The notes below the pieces were generated by a model. It was not told where the DNA came from and did no database searches. It was given only the letters and a program-made list of their open reading frames with translations. Below, piece by piece: positions 62,542 through 64,000 of a stretch of DNA of 64,000 bases. Within the stretch, counting starts at the first letter, position 1; each line of letters opens with the position of its first letter. Origin of the DNA: an uncultured Pelagibacteraceae bacterium (GTDB taxonomy: Bacteria > Pseudomonadota > Alphaproteobacteria > Pelagibacterales > Pelagibacteraceae); assembly GCA_902592965.1 (NCBI GenBank), contig CACJGL010000002.1, positions 45,067-109,066 of the forward strand, given 5' to 3'. Both the position numbers and the translations under genes were made by a program.

Positions 62542-63172
62542 AGGATTTACAATTTTAGAGTTACTAGTTGTTATTACAATAGTGGCAATTATTTCAGCTG
62601 TTGCTTATCCAAATTTTTCAAATTGGCAACAAGATAGGGAATTAAGAGCTGCAATGGAAAAAGCGGCAACTATGCTTTCATCTGTAAATACATTATCTCA
62701 AAGAGGAAATTATCCCTTCGTGCAATTTAGAGTAACGCCCAACGGGACTAAATCAACAAAATTTATTGCAAAAGGAATGGATGCAACATCATTATCTATA
62801 AAACTTAATAATGCACAAACCATTGAATGTAATACTTCTAGTGGTAGCTACTGGGATAATAACCAAGTTGATGAAACTACAAAAAAAATATCAACACATA
62901 TTAGTAATGACGGTGCTGTTTGTTTTTCTAAAGATGGGAGTTATTTTAAAGCACATGGAACTTTAAAAAATAATTTAAATGTTACAGTCGAAAATAGATT
63001 AACAAATCAATATTTGATACTTTGTACAACATCAAACGCAAGTAATGGTGGCAAATGTCCTTTAGATCAAGGGGGTGGATTAGAAAAACCTGCTTACTTG
63101 GTTGAATGGACTAGATTTGGTAATATAAGTAAATTTAAATGGAGTGGAAGTGATTGGACTAGGCAAAACTAA
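62519..63172 (+). CDS. Minor pseudopilin, FimT/GspH-like
   Basis: A 217-residue prepilin starting with GTG inside the pilT end. The leader QNIKG is followed by FTILELLVVITIVAIISAVAYPNF with Glu5, then a GspH/FimT-like head with two or three cysteines (ECNTSS, LILCTTS, GKCPLD). Minor pilins prime pilus assembly; FimT also binds DNA in some bacteria. It overlaps the next pseudopilin by 29 bases. Confidence 0.85.
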   Translation: MQQDQNIKGFTILELLVVITIVAIISAVAYPNFSNWQQDRELRAAMEKAATMLSSVNTLSQRGNYPFVQFRVTPNGTKSTKFIAKGMDATSLSIKLNNAQTIECNTSSGSYWDNNQVDETTKKISTHISNDGAVCFSKDGSYFKAHGTLKNNLNVTVENRLTNQYLILCTTSNASNGGKCPLDQGGGLEKPAYLVEWTRFGNISKFKWSGSDWTRQN

Positions 63173-63719
63173 ATTCTCGGAAAAAGGAATGACCTTGCTT
63201 GAAGCTTTGGTTTCAACGGCAATTATAGGTATTGGATTTGTTGCGGTTTTTCAGATGGTTAATTATTCAGTTCAATCAATTGATGTTTCTGGAGAAAGAA
63301 CAAAGGCAAATTATTTGGTATCTATGGTAGCAGAAGACTTAATATCTGAGAGAGACTCTAACTCCCCCACCACAGACGTGAAATTTAAAGATTATTTGGT
63401 TAATAATTCATGGAGTATGGCAAACTGTTCTAATAGAGGCTCATCTTCATCTAATTTTAATAATGCAGTCCAAAACAAGTTTCAAAAATGGGACAAAAGA
63501 TTTTCTAAAGAAAGACTAAAATGTAAGGGAAATAAGGATAATAAAATCCTCAAAGTTTACGAAATCTGTAATAACAATGCTGCAGCAAATAACTGCAAAT
63601 ATAACAATACTACAAATTACAAAGGTAATGGTGTTTATGAAAAATGGTATCTAGGAAAAATGGAAGTCAATCTAAACGACGGCAAAAAGAAAAAATATTT
63701 ATATTTTCAATTTAATTAA
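63144..63719 (+). CDS. Minor pseudopilin, PilV-like
   Basis: A 191-residue prepilin. The leader ends at KG, followed by MTLLEALVSTAIIGIGFVAVF; Met at position 1 is a typical PilV/GspI feature and Glu5 is present. The head has several cysteines (NCSNRG, LKCKGN, EICNNN, NCKYNN). It overlaps both neighbours, so a minor-pilin operon continues. Confidence 0.85.
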   Translation: MEVIGLGKTKFSEKGMTLLEALVSTAIIGIGFVAVFQMVNYSVQSIDVSGERTKANYLVSMVAEDLISERDSNSPTTDVKFKDYLVNNSWSMANCSNRGSSSSNFNNAVQNKFQKWDKRFSKERLKCKGNKDNKILKVYEICNNNAAANNCKYNNTTNYKGNGVYEKWYLGKMEVNLNDGKKKKYLYFQFN

Positions 63720-64000
63720 TGAGAAAAAAATTAAGCAATATTGCAGGTGTAACTTTAATAGAAATTCTAATTGGAATTTTAATTTCTGTTGTGATGATGG
63801 GTGCTATGTTCACCTCTTACACCGTAGTTAATAATACTTACTCTCAAGTTACTGATCGAGCAAAAATTTCAACAGCTGGAAGAGATGTTGTTGGGATGAT
63901 CATGAGAGATATTAGAAATGCTGGATTTATCTATTTCAATGATAATATCAAAACATCAAATGAGCATATTCCAATACTAATCACTAAATATGTAAATTTT
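63719..64000 (+). CDS. Minor pseudopilin, PilW-like (cut by window edge)
   Basis: The first 94 residues are visible. The leader NIAG is followed by VTLIEILIGILISVVMMGAMF with Glu5; the later RDVVGMIMRDIRNAGFI matches PilW-type proteins. The start overlaps the previous stop (TAATG). The rest lies outside the window. Confidence 0.8.
   Translation, partial: MRKKLSNIAGVTLIEILIGILISVVMMGAMFTSYTVVNNTYSQVTDRAKISTAGRDVVGMIMRDIRNAGFIYFNDNIKTSNEHIPILITKYVNF

Noticed and set aside
1..64000. tRNA, rRNA, insertion sequences, prophage or attachment sites
   Set aside because: No cloverleaf with CCA-type ends, rRNA stretches, transposase, integrase or terminal inverted repeats were recognised; a covariance-model scan would be needed to exclude small RNAs.

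Overview
The window looks like a piece of a streamlined, AT-rich marine alphaproteobacterial chromosome, most like the Pelagibacterales (SAR11). This is inferred from: roughly 30% GC by eye; very dense packing, with no gene-free gap above 300 bases; many start/stop overlaps (TAATG, ATGA); many ABC and DMT importers; a fused two-domain glycine-betaine-type permease; and repeated investment in osmolyte and methylated-amine catabolism. No rRNA, tRNA, CRISPR, insertion sequence or prophage was seen. Two genes are cut by the window edges (1-498 and 63719-64000).

Region 1 (1 to about 12 kb) is catabolic. It holds an ectoine-hydrolase-like gene (partial) with an EutA-like partner, an aldehyde dehydrogenase, a VOC protein, two separate homocysteine S-methyltransferase-type enzymes, MsrA, a serine beta-lactamase-fold hydrolase, and a minus-strand operon of iron alcohol dehydrogenase, amidase, DMT exporter and methyltransferase. 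Region 2 (11.2-24.9 kb) is a quaternary-ammonium hub. It has a ProV/ProW/ProX importer, an orphan second ProV-type ATPase, a gamma-butyrobetaine-hydroxylase/TmpA-like dioxygenase, an L-carnitine dehydrogenase, a 3-dehydrocarnitine-cleaving BKACE, a hotdog thioesterase fitting betainyl-CoA, a PhnZ/TmpB-like HD-domain oxygenase, a choline-dehydrogenase-like GMC flavoprotein and two GFA-domain proteins. Read together, carnitine, gamma-butyrobetaine, choline and possibly the phosphonate 2-trimethylaminoethylphosphonate could all converge on glycine betaine.

Region 3 (25-40 kb) holds two complete branched-chain-type (Liv) ABC systems, each with a periplasmic binding protein beside a strong hairpin. 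Between them lie AzlCD, a pentapeptide-repeat protein, a GlaH/CsiD-type glutarate hydroxylase and a ProC-like reductase, all on one strand. Region 4 (40-49.8 kb) contains a DUF2805-like protein, glutaredoxin, a stand-alone inverse-autotransporter-type beta-barrel with a secreted unknown partner, MsrB, a deacetylase-family protein, homodimeric pyruvate dehydrogenase E1, a D-2-hydroxyacid dehydrogenase, a DMT transporter and a D-amino acid dehydrogenase.

Region 5 (49.8-64 kb) combines signalling and type IV pili. An ammonium transporter is fused to a SpoIIE/RsbU-type PP2C phosphatase. Next come two type IV pilins, then an STAS antagonist and an RsbW-like kinase. After these lies a compact pilus-assembly set (PilC, PilB, PilQ, PilP, PilO and a PilM-PilN fusion, with PilT and minor pseudopilins running the other way). 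The arrangement suggests an ammonium-responsive partner-switching module placed in a type IV pilus locus.
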